Below, piece after piece: positions 23,270 to 33,499 of a stretch of 64,000 nt of DNA. Source of the stretch: Lethocerus indicus. Its lineage: Eukaryota; Arthropoda; Insecta; Hemiptera; Belostomatidae. The DNA lies in the NCBI GenBank assembly GCA_019843655.1, contig JACDQD010000010.1, positions 6,369,637 through 6,433,636 on the forward strand, in the 5' to 3' direction. The notes under the pieces were generated by a model. The model was not told where the DNA came from. It did no database searches and saw nothing but the letters and a program-made list of their open reading frames with translations. Positions within the stretch are counted from its first letter, which is position 1. Each line of letters starts with the position of its first letter. The position numbers and the translations under genes are program-made.

Positions 23270-23616
23270 AGCCCACCATTCTTCAGTGTCGCTGGGGACG
23301 AGTTCGGATCAGCGCGAGTCTCGGTGCCCACTCAGAGTATACACAAACAAACCAGGATTTTTTTTATAATTTTTTCAGTTATTTTTCATTCTCTCCAAGT
23401 GCCGCCTGTATTCGGAGTGCTGTTTCTGTTATTGCCGTTCAATATTGCGTACAATTTAAAAAAAAAAACAAAATAAGTGTTATCCCGGGCTGGGAATATG
23501 ACCGCGGATTCGACGGCGTGAAGTTGCGGGCCGAAAAATGGGGAGCGAACGGAGGTCGGCGTTCCCCTTCATCAAGAGAGGACCCAGCATCAGGAACAAG
23601 AGGCACAATAGGTCAG
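23270..23616 (+). promoter_or_regulatory. Candidate promoter, 5' UTR and first coding exon
   Basis: After the TC tract comes a GC-rich segment with an initiator-like TCAGT at 23284-23288, then a mixed leader. An ATG at 23538 sits in a good context (GAAAAATGG). It opens a basic 25-codon frame (MGSERRSAFPFIKRGPSIRN...) that reaches a possible donor (AATAG/GTCAGT) at 23613-23620. The frame closes seven codons later if not spliced. No TATA box is evident. I do not recognise the peptide. The longer frame over 23122-23670 is in another phase and runs through the microsatellite, so it is unlikely to be real. This is inference from layout only. Confidence 0.27.
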
Positions 23617-23670
23617 TTATTATTTAAAATGCATCTCAGCAATATCACTGAACAGAATTACAAACGGTAG

Positions 23671-26585
23671 AGGAAACTTCGGACGCATGAAGTTCCAACA
23701 ATTTGAACATATCTCGGAGTCAAAAAAGTATTTCTCACTCTCTTTATTATAACCCACGAGAAAGCGAAAACTAATTTTGGAAAACGCCAAAACAACGTTT
23801 TTACGCGATCAGCTTCACAGAAATTCACGGTTGAATATCACCGTTCCCTATGCATATCTAAAGGCTTACGCATATTTTTCCCAGAATATTCATAAAGTAC
23901 ACCGCAATTTGAAATCAATGCAGTTCTGTTACAGAAAAAAATTGAAGAAGCTTTTCTAGAATAATAGCCAAAAAACATTAACCTCTCCGGCCGAAAGTAA
24001 AAAAATTTATAATATTGGTTTCGGTTATAATGGCCGGTTTTATACCTAGCCCTTTAATCTATTGTTGATAGTTGAGTCCTGAATTGTTGAAAATGTGCAA
24101 CCTCACTGTCCTCCTCCTGTGAAGCACTCCTTTTCATGTGAGCTTCAGTGTTTGCATCTCTAAGTTTTCATCTATTGCGGTTCATAAAGAAATACGTGAA
24201 GAGAGAATGGGAATTTTTAAAATCTGCACATATACTGTACTGGCACACACAGTTTATTTTACCCGTGTATCGCTTTTATGGACACCATTAGTTTCAAATT
24301 GTTTTATGGCTTTGTTGTATTTTGCAGATGAAAACACGACAGTGTAATACCGACTCATATTTCTTGTTAATTCTTTAAATTGGAAAATACGAAATTGATA
24401 CTGGGTTACTGATTATGTCAGAACTAAAATTTCCATTCTTCTCCAATTGAGATATTAAAATTCTTGATATATGAGTTAGTTACTGTCAGGACATTAATAT
24501 GGATAAAATAATAATACATACAAATCATTGCTCCCGAAAATTTACTTAATTTAGCTCATTGTTTGTACGGAATTTATTTACACTTCTTTTTGTTTCCTCT
24601 AATTTTTTTAGTAATAGACTCCTGAATTAGTTTTAAAACTGTCGATTCTTCAGGAGTACTACTCTGATTCTAAGTACGTGGAATGTAACAAACTGCTTTT
24701 CTCCTTCGGTAATGAGGTCCGTATGACGTATGTTAATATCAGGGCAGGTGCATGGAAGTACAATTGTTCAGGTACAGGTAATGAAGTTCGTAATGAAGTC
24801 AGGCATTTAAAACTGAATAGTCAAACGTGGTTGATGACGATTGATATTAATTAGAATTTATTTATTTTATCTACTAAATGATACATCTCTGATGTTTTAT
24901 ATGTGAATCTCGATACTGTTGCACCAAAATTTACTCGGTATACTGTTTAGGAAAAATTTTTATTCTTCAATTTTAAAAATGACAACGAATTACTGAGTTA
25001 GCCCAATGTGGTACACGAGATGATACTTTGTTGGGAAAGACAATTGAATTATCGATAGTTTCTAATTATGCGACAAAAATATTGCATTACAGAATTGCAG
25101 TGCAATCTCTCGCTTCACATATTTATTTAGTACTGTTATTCATAGCTCTATGCCTGGGGCAATATAATTTCAGAACGGCAAATGTCTATAATTTAAGCCA
25201 TTACAAGTGTCCGATAAAGTGACACGCGTTATAACTCAATTGTTAACGGTGCGCACCGCTAGGAAATCTGGTCCAACAGTCACCCTGTACACGTCCGCGT
25301 TCACTCAAGGATCGCTCTCGCTGTGTAATGCATGCATTTTAAAATAATTTATACTTTCTGTTTGTAATAATTTTTTAATCGAAATACCGCCGGGCCGTTC
25401 TCGTTCGAAATTATAGGCCGTCCCAGATTGATTATCGTTATTAGCATCTGCAGGGAAAATCGTATCGATAATTACTATGCTCTTGGCATCGGACTTTCTT
25501 TATAATGAACATTATTTCTGCGCTCCGGACTTGTACAGAAGAAATCAGTGTACCATTTTTTTTTTCGTATCTTCATATATAGGCCGTTTGCCGGGGGTTG
25601 AAAAGTTACAGATCGAATTTTTTGAACTAGAAATTGGCCGACGTCTGCGATCCACCGAGTGAATCATCGGGCTAACGAGGTCTAAACGATGCCTTACAAT
25701 TAAATATAATTTAACGTTAACAATGACTTGCAAGTGGCGTTAGTCTCATATTCATTGATGTAGTTCGTAACACGGCCTTGAACATTTTAAATTTTTCCAT
25801 CGAACTGAGCCGCTAATCTGCCTTCGGCTTCTTTAGGGACAGTAGAACTTGAATGCACCGTAGGACTGATGACGGCGAAACGTCAAAACCTAGTCCAGTC
25901 CACATGTTGTTAATCCAAAATTCAATAACATTTGCGAATAATCGCAAATTTTGGTTAATTTGTTTGCCTACAATGCAAACATCTTTCGTCATCTTGGGCT
26001 GCCCGCTGAGCTCCATTCGATACGAACTGAAATCGAACAAACAGTGAACGGGAGAAGATTCGAATTATTCATTTCGTACATTGTTATGTATCGTGCGGTG
26101 GAGGACGGATAAGTACCTGTGGACTAAGTTTGCTGACGGACTTATTAGCTGGCGGATTCCTTTTAGGGTTTCCCCCCCCCGCCCCAAACATCGACGAACC
26201 CGCGCACATAACATTTGGCAGTTCTGGTTTCACGATATGATCTTTATTACGAATGATTTTTATAACGTACAAATTCATTTATATATTGCACGTCGGAGCA
26301 ATTTGTGCTACAAGCGATAGTCATTATTTTAAAACTGTGTTCCACTTTTTAAGTTAACAGTAAATGCTTACATCAGTCGTTATTATTTCATCCATCATCC
26401 ACAAGACGAAGCATCAATTTTCGTGTTCATTGAATGTAACACTGTAACAGCAACAGGTACTCCGGGTACCGTTTTACTGTTTTTTAATTTATTATGATTG
26501 AAGAATTTATTGTCTTATAGTTTTGGCCAGTTTAATATCGTCGTGGTTGTAGTACTGTATATTTCGTAGCATAGCAGGTTTTTTA
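23671..26585. other. No recognisable gene
   Basis: AT-rich, mostly unique sequence. If the 23.5-kb exon is real, this would be its first intron. I see no domain or transposon end. There is a run of C at 26171-26179. Confidence 0.45.
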
Positions 26586-26587
26586 TA

Positions 26588-26815
26588 AATTATTTGCCGT
26601 TTTTGGGTCTAAAAACTGCATTTTTGGGCCAATTTTGAGTATAGAAATGCTATTTTTTGGCCAAAACCGCATTTTTGGGTCAATTTTGTGTCTAAAAATG
26701 CCATTTTTGCGTATAATAATGGCATTTTTGGGCCTAAAAACCGCTTTTTTGGGAGATTTTTGTGTTTAAAAGTGCCATTTTTGTGTCTATGAATGCCGTT
26801 TTTTATAAATTATTT
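26588..26815 (-). repeat. Degenerate tandem repeat, inverted relative to 22.3 kb
   Basis: Units such as GCATTTTTGGGCC and TCTAAAAACTGC repeat about seven times with a period of roughly 30-33 bp. They are the reverse complement of the 22.3-kb array unit. A TTTTATAAATTATTTG motif is found at both ends of the block (about 26580 and 26801). Confidence 0.82.
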
Positions 26816-26829
26816 GAGAAAATTGGATC

Positions 26830-28360
26830 TTGGGTTACCCAGAGGGAAGACAAAATAAAAAATGATGCCTCAACTTGGATGGCGTCTTTCTCTCTGATCC
26901 TCTGTCGGTGGTATAATGAGGCCGTGTGGTAGAAACGCGTAAACGGAAAAAATGGTTCACGGATTTGGCCAATTTTTAGTTCTCACTTTTTTCAACGGCC
27001 CTAGCGGTACTCCGCACTCTCCGTAAACTTATCGCCGCTACTTCGCTTCGTCAGTATGTTGCCGGCCAACTTCAGAACAGAAGTAGCGACTTAGCTTCGG
27101 CGTGGAAAAAAAAACGAAAACAGAAAGCCGGGCGTTTTAGATAATGAAAGCGTCAGTCGATAAGTCAAGGACGACCCCGCTCAGTAATCGTCCCTTGTCG
27201 CCTCCTCCGTGCTTTCGTTCCGTCGTGGGGTTTCAGCACTCTGTGAAAACGGCCCAGCTGTTCCCCCCGAACCGGTCGACCTTCCGATATTCATATTTCG
27301 AATCGGAATCGGACCTTTCAATTGCTCTAACTCTCTGGAGGTCGTCCGAAGCTGGCAACTGTATGGAAACTACGGAGCTACTGAACTCGGGCTGTGTTAC
27401 CCGATCTTATTTCCACGAAACCCCTGCCATAGCCATCACTATGCAAACTTTTAAACACAAATTATAATTATTTAATCGCATTGTGGCCCACAAGAAGTAA
27501 TCGGACGTAGTAAGTGCGTGGAGTCGGGCGATGCTTCGTTGAATACAAACAATGTAAAATATGCCACCTAAAAAAAGGATAAATAAATATTGCTTAGTTT
27601 AAAAGTTACAACAATCCGATAATAAAGTATCTTATCTTTCACCTCGGTGTTTCTCTCTACTTGTAGAAGACGGCTCCTAATGCTTATATTTTATTTATTT
27701 GAACAAGAAACATTTTACCGTCCACTTCCCACGTTGCAAATATTCCATCAAGGTTTTATCGCCGTTATTAAAAAAAAACACAAGTAAAAATTATCAGTTC
27801 AATTAACTTTTACCGGGGCGAGGTATCGTGGGCGCTAGCCTTGATTCACTTTCGATTTCCGAATAATTAGAAATTCGCTTTCCTCCTTCGACGTGTTTCG
27901 TCTTCGATTCAGGAATTGACACCGGGGAGTGAAATCGGGGCTAATTTGCTCGAGTTCAACAACAATGGCCCAATGCATTAATACAATATATATAAAGTAC
28001 GGAGCCTCCTAATCGCCTCGCTCGGCCGGGGATTGCGGGTGAAAACGCGTGAAAAGAACTCATCATCACGCAATTACTGGGGTTCTGAGAATCCGTCTCT
28101 AATTAAGAGAGGCGGTGGAATTCGCCCTGTGAGCCTGCACATTGAATTCAGTTTTTGCAGAAGATATTGGCCTCTGCATAAATATAATATCGTCACGGTC
28201 TTACAATATATGCTGGGAACATTCAAACCTTTGATCCATCCAGGTTGTACGCCAAAATCGTGATATTGTAACGAAAATTCCTAAGATCACGAGATTTTTG
28301 ACTTTTTTAATAATTTTAAAATTGTTTATCTTTAAATATTCTTATCGTTCCGTACTTTAT
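26830..28360. other. No recognisable gene
   Basis: Includes a GC-rich patch at 26880-27440 with open frames on one strand but no recognisable domain. The rest is AT-rich. Confidence 0.5.
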
Positions 28361-28370
28361 TGTAATGATT

Positions 28371-28598
28371 TCGTGTGTTTCTGTCTCCTCTCGCTGGCTT
28401 GGTCTTTCGCTAGACCGGTTTCGGCTGCTCGCCATCTTCAGTCACTTTTTGGCGCTTTGATGTTTTTTTGGGCATCCCCACTGCACTGTCACTGTCACTT
28501 ATACTGTCAGTGCAGCCAACCAGCGAGAGGAGACAGAAACACACGAAATCCACGTTATTCCAACCCCTCGCAGACCACAAAACAGGTACTCTGAACTA
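28371..28598 (+). repeat. Hairpin repeat, copy 6, with 9-bp target duplication
   Basis: This copy starts TCGTGTGTTTCTGTCTCC, passes the left-arm core CTAGACCGGTTTCGGCTGC, and has the loop GATGTTTTTTTGGGCATCCC and CACTGTCACTTATACTG. It then jumps to the outer right arm and ends GAACTA. The direct repeat GTAATGATT is at 28362-28370 and 28599-28607. The inner part of the right arm is deleted. Confidence 0.9.
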
Positions 28599-28607
28599 GT
28601 AATGATT

Positions 28608-29135
28608 AACCTTTTTTTTAATACTACTGATAAATAAATATAAATATTTTTATCCGGCCGATCATATGACAGAATTGTGGGACACTACAGTCAATTATAC
28701 TGCAAGCATTTGATACATCATGAATGTAGTCCAGACCACGATTTCGCCGCGTAATAAGTGTTATATCCATTTAATCTGCCGTTTGTTTCATGAATGAAAT
28801 CGGCGTTGAGCCCGAAAGCGGTTTGTTTATGAGCCGCTAAGTTATTTACACAGCCCACCGCAAGACAACCCCGCGTTCGACAACCGCAGAAAATAAAACG
28901 TTGGTGTAATTGAAGCGACTAATTAGTGGGTTTCAGCGCGATTCACGGGCCGTTTGCGCGCAAGGGGTGTCTTTACGGCGGCCGACTTCCTTCGCGGTTC
29001 CAAGAAAAATTATATTACAAACTTAAATGCACCGGAACGGATATTCGGAAACGTTAGCCTAATCACTATAGCCTATCGAATTTATTCCGCACTTACCGTT
29101 ACACCGTTAAATAAAATTCTCAACTAAAAAACTTA
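28608..29135. other. No recognisable gene
   Basis: A GC-rich, CpG-retaining block lies at about 28840-29000 within AT-rich DNA. Nothing recognisable. Confidence 0.5.
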
Positions 29136-29139
29136 CACT

Positions 29140-29682
29140 GAAAATTTGGACTTTTAAGACCATTACTAAAACGGACATCAAAATTGACCTTATGTAACAA
29201 ACCGACAATATACAAAGCGATTCTTAAACCGACATACGGTATAGAACTAAGGGGTTCCACCGAGACATCCAACATCGCTCGCATCCAGAGATTTCGGTCA
29301 AAAGTCCTTCCGACCATCCTTAATGCTCCTTGGTATGTTTCTAACCGCACAATCCACCATGACCTCAACATACCGACAGTCGACGAAGTCGCAAAATCCC
29401 GGTTCCTGAAGTTCCACTCCCACCTTTCTCCTCATCCTAATCCACTCGTTCAGTCCCTTTCCTCTCTTATCCATCCATTACCCCCCCCCGCGTCAGCTTA
29501 AACGCCGCTGGTCTAGAGATCTTCCTAGCCCTTAGACCATAATTGTTCTTGTGTCAAAAGTGCCATCTTTGGGTGGTTCCTTTTATCACGAAATACGTGT
29601 GAAAAACAAATACATACAGCATTTGTACTTATAACATTCAATGTTGATTGTACAAAATAAAAGAAGGTTTAAAAAGCAAAGT
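29140..29682 (+). mobile_element. Jockey-type non-LTR retrotransposon, 3' relic (third copy)
   Basis: This is a 5'-truncated tail of the same family as the 13.6-kb relic. It holds the terminal reverse-transcriptase segment, a 3' UTR with AAAGTGCCATCTTTGGGTGG and TTGATTGTACAAAATAAAAG, and an A-rich end near 29660-29682. The shared UTR shows that one lineage has inserted repeatedly. Confidence 0.87.
29184..29501 (+). pseudogene. Jockey reverse transcriptase C-terminal fragment
   Basis: About 105 codons are open without a frameshift: NKPTIYKAILKPTYGIELRG, STETSNIARIQRFRSKVLPT, then ILNAPWYVSNRTIHHDLNIP and TVDEVAKSRFLKFHS. The order and wording match the end of Jockey ORF2. A codon has been lost in the 'KPxWTYGIELWG' block, where the copy reads KPTYGIELRG. 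The tail becomes Pro/Ser-rich and stops at TAA after PPASA. The polymerase catalytic residues are not included. The fragment is probably inert, and its long open frame reflects limited age rather than selection. Confidence 0.85.
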
Positions 29683-29699
29683 AAAGGTGTATTTATAAT

Positions 29700-30577
29700 T
29701 CACTTAAGATATGTTTTCGAATCCATCATTCGTGTATTGTGACGATCGATCTTTAAAAGAAATCGCGACGTTGAACTGTGTGAGAAAATAGCGTTCGGTT
29801 CGTAGCGCGCCAATGCCGCTTCGCAGCGTTCAATCTCCGCGAATCGTGATTCGTTGAGGACGAGAAAAAGGGTAAATAAATGAATAAAGTGAATAAAACG
29901 AGTCCCCCGTTTCCGTTCACGAACCAAGGACGGAACTATCCCAGGAGGGCGGCGGCGTTTAAACGGCCACGACCCATGCTCTTCGCTCATATAAGGTCAG
30001 ATTAGTGGTTGCAATTCAATTTTAAAATTAGCATAAACCATTAGAAACATACAATAGATTTAAAGTGTACTTCTGGCAGTATGCGAGGGTTTGAAAAATG
30101 GTTTCATTATTTGGTACTAAGCTATATAGAATGATTTCCGACTGTAATTTGGTACTTACGCATGACAGACGGCACGAACAATATTATTTATTTAATGTTG
30201 CTAATATTTTTATTATATTCGTATCAGAATCTCACGCCATGACCGCACAATATAATGTTACTCATAACATAAATCAGTACAATTTTGGCACATAATGGAT
30301 AATTGCTGAATGTGGTTGGTGTTGTTGGTGAAAAGCTTGGATATATCTGCTAGAATTGGAACGGCTAGTGGTCCGAGTAAATATTCAAAATAAATAACCG
30401 AATTAAGGGGAATCGCACGAACTATATTTTTCTATACGGTACAAGAGTTTCTTCATTTTGGGTGAAATTACTTTAGTCAAAAATATTAATTACGGCCAGA
30501 AGCTCCAAAAGTTTCTTTACAGTCGGAACAGTTTATGCGTACCGAGCCATAACGAATGGGTACATTAATATAATAAT
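29700..30577. other. No recognisable gene
   Basis: Unique AT-rich DNA with a GC-rich patch near 29900-29980. Nothing recognisable. Confidence 0.5.
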
Positions 30578-30591
30578 CGATAATAAACTAC

Positions 30592-30769
30592 TTTAATATA
30601 CCTGTTTTGTGGTCTGCGAGGGTTGGAATACGAGCTCGCCATCTTCAGCAGCGAGGATGCCCAAAAAAACATCCAAAGTGCTAACACCGCTACTGAAGAT
30701 GGCGAGCAGCCGAAACCGGTCTAGCAAAAGACCAGACCAGCGAGAGGAGACAGAAACATCACGGACCTA
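30592..30769 (-). repeat. Hairpin repeat, copy 7, with 14-bp target duplication
   Basis: This copy reads TTTAATATACCTGTTTTGTG at the left. It jumps to GCTCGCCATCTTCAGCAGCG, then the loop (GGATGCCCAAAAAAACATCC) and the full right arm. It ends near CACGGACCTA. The direct repeat CGATAATAAACTAC is at 30578-30591 and 30770-30783. Confidence 0.92.
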
Positions 30770-30783
30770 CGATAATAAACTAC

Positions 30784-31130
30784 CTTTCAGAGCAATACAC
30801 GGGAAAGTTGGTCAACATTAAATATGATGTTGATATTGAAGGTGCGACCCATCGAATTCCTTCGGGCAAAACTGAGGTCTGCAACGATGTTATTTCGGTA
30901 GGTGGAAGGCCTCCGAGGCTGAACGTTGACCGCGGGGTTCGTTGGACCCCAGATATCGATTAATGGCCCTCGATAAGACCGGTTAATGAAACGCCGTCTC
31001 TCCCGTCGATTGATCTTTTTCGCTTACGGGGCCGCCCGTCGCATTCGAAAATAAGTATCGATTCCCGCTCAGTCGGGGGTCAGCGTGAATTTTATACGGC
31101 CCGCGGTTGTAGACATTGATAACGCCTTTT
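30784..31130. other. No recognisable gene
   Basis: Spacer between the hairpin copy and the piggyBac element. GC-moderate, no features seen. Confidence 0.5.
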
Positions 31131-31134
31131 TTAA

Positions 31135-32313
31135 CACTAGAAAGACTTTGTATATACCTCCATTGCCCCAAAGCAGTCAAAATTACTGCATTGTGAAAGA
31201 ATAACTAATGTGTAAAGAAATTTGTTTAAAATAAATTTTAAATATTTATTATTTTATGTACAGTCATACAACAAGTTATTAGTAAGTATTAACAATAAAA
31301 AATTGACTTCACTAGGAAAAAATAATTTATGAATTATTATTTGAACATTTTAAGCAAATGAAAGTGGAAATCTTTTTATGTGTACATCTTCCGCAAACAT
31401 ACTTGTGACATTTTTCACATATATTATTTGTTTTGTTATTGTGGCAAAGTCGTACTTGACAAATTTTTCGTTTGATAGAATATGTAGTATTTGATGTTTG
31501 TGGGTCTTCATTTTCTGATGACTTTTTCTGTCTTGCAGCTTTGTAATCGGTGGAAAGCTGTTCTGCTAATTGAAACAAGAACTGTTTTCGTTGTATTTGT
31601 GTTCCTGTCGCTTCCTTGTAAAGGATCCAAGCATTTATAGCAGCCAAATCTAAAATATTGAAAAATATTTGCAGGGGCCATCTACGAGAACTAGATTTTA
31701 CGGTATATTTTCTGGCCATTTGATCCGCCATATCAACTCCAAATTTTGTTTTGTTATAAAATTTAATAGAGTCCGGTAACATTTCTTATTACTTGTATCA
31801 ATTTTCAAAAATTTATGCCTGGAACTTAGAACAGATACTCTTCTATTCGGATTGCTTTTATATATTGTAACTGACAGAATTTTCCGATTTATACAGTAGA
31901 GTGGAAAAACGAGGCATGTTATCCTTCGTTTGTTTGGCTGCTTTGGGTAGTTCTCTTTTATTTCCCCCTAATAGTTCCAACTAGTGTTTTTTTGGCCAAT
32001 AATTTCGTTGCGAGTGACATGCTAGTGAAAAAGTTAACGGTCGTGATATTCCTTCCACAATTTGTGTACGGCTCGGCATTTATTTTTTAAATTTCCCAAG
32101 CAGTCAAAATGACTGCATTTCAGCAAGACAGGTATAACACACTTATATACCGGAAATTAAAGAGGGGGGGAGGCAACTACTATGATTTATAAACGCATTT
32201 ACATGTTTTACAAAAAGTCACAAAATTCTAAGAAGATGTGTCTTTATATACACAATTGTTTTTCTGATTGAAATTGAAAAGCAGTCAAAATGACTTCCTT
32301 CGGCAATCTAGTG
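31135..32313 (-). mobile_element. piggyBac-type DNA transposon, degraded
   Basis: The element is flanked by TTAA at 31131-31134 and 32314-32317, the piggyBac target. Its termini are inverted: CACTAGA at the left and TCTAGTG at the right. A palindromic motif, GCAGTCAAAATGACTGC or close to it, occurs three times: 31173-31189, 32100-32116 and 32281-32297. The first and last are subterminal. The interior (minus strand) encodes the C-terminal third of a piggyBac transposase. At 1179 bp it is about half the length of an autonomous element and lacks the first two catalytic aspartates. Confidence 0.9.
31327..31910 (-). pseudogene. piggyBac transposase, C-terminal part with one frameshift
   Basis: The 151-codon frame from 31782 reads SIKFYNKTKFGVDMADQMAR, matching the piggyBac 'YNxTKGGVDxxDQM' block. 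It holds the last catalytic aspartate (residue 17) and the conserved one at 20. RRWPLQIFFNILDLAAINAW follows, the usual helix after the DDE core. It ends in the zinc-binding cysteine-rich domain (about residues 107-148) with C-x2-C pairs at CEKC, CGRC and CLKC, followed by a natural stop. Upstream, in another frame, SNPNRRVSVLSSRHKF (about 31810-31880) continues the core, so one frameshift lies near 31785. The N-terminal half and first two catalytic aspartates are gone. The copy is inactive as polymerase-independent cut-and-paste enzyme. Confidence 0.9.
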
Positions 32314-32317
32314 TTAA

Positions 32318-33470
32318 TATTCTGAATGTAAAAAAAATGAGACATCGAATTGAGGCGAATTTGAAACAGAAATTAGTATTTTTTCCACAGTATTTTCGAC
32401 CAATTTTAATAGAAGAGCTCGTGCGGAGATGACTTACCCAACTGTGGGAGTTGTTTGATGTTATAAATTATGTTGTAATTTTTCTGTACGTCATGTACGG
32501 AACATTTAATTCGCCTCGAACATCTTTCGACGTGTTAGTTGCTACGTACAGTATTCATAGTTAACGGCCAGTAACTAACGGAGGAGGCAGGTGCACTAGC
32601 ACCCGGCGCATCGTTCGAGGCCGTCACGCGCTTAATAGAAAAACTCGCTATTTTTACTCCACTCTAAAACTTACTGTAGGATGCCAACAAAACGTTTTCT
32701 ATAAAAAAAAAAAAAATACTTTGTTCATTAAACAATAGTAATTGTGACATAATTACACCCTCGCGGAATTTCATCCTTAAATACTTTTATGTTAATTCGT
32801 TGAAGTCATTTTAAAGTTCAATAGCAGTTCAGTTTATAATTGGTTCGTATAATTGTTTCGTCCTGTTCTAACTAATCGCTACCAACGATATCGAGAATCA
32901 GAAACCAGAGTGGAAACGAAGTTTAAAATAAATTATTTCAAACTTACTTATAAAATATGTACGTAATAATAAATATTTTACTTGTCGAAAGTCCGTTGTT
33001 TGAGAGAATCTTTTTGTCATTCGAATTAGCTCGTTGTTAAATAGGTGCCTTTCTTAGGCCCCCGAAATGTCGACATATTAGGCAGATGTTGCAGTAATAA
33101 CTGCAATAAAATGTTTGCTAAATAATAGCCAATTTTAACGGAACCTTACGATTTGAACGAAAAAAAATTCCAATTTCCTGTACACAAGATATTCGTCGAG
33201 GCTATTTAATTAATTGATACTTTCAAGTGCTGTGGAGTCGTGGACCGTTTTAATATCCGTCGTGTTTATTAATTCTGTTATTATTGTGGCCAAAATGTAC
33301 GAACTTCAGGCATCCCCAAAGGCGATGATTGGGTACATATTCCTGTGTGTTCGGTCAGTGCGAATCGTTGCGAAGGTGGATAATTTCGTGTGTGTGACTG
33401 GGACCGGTGGGGCCGTCGGCCGACAGGTTTTTCGGGGGACTTAGGGCCGGGGGCGGGTGGGGAGGAGGAC
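32318..33470. other. No recognisable gene
   Basis: AT-rich unique DNA with a 16-base A run ending near 32716. No conserved feature found. Confidence 0.5.
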
Positions 33471-33475
33471 TTACA

Positions 33476-33494
33476 AAAAGAAGAAGAAGAAGGA
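33476..33494. repeat. AAG microsatellite
   Basis: Short run of AAG/GAA units. Confidence 0.8.
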
Positions 33495-33499
33495 CTTAA

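Noticed and set aside
23122..23670. 182-codon frame
   Set aside because: It reads through the TC microsatellite (Ser-Leu-Pro run) and T- and A-runs, so it is most likely an artefact; the shorter ATG frame at 23538 is more plausible.
25860..25902. Hammerhead-like GGACTGATGACGGCGAAACG
   Set aside because: Core words are present but stem II would have almost no loop and stem I does not pair next to a cleavage triplet.
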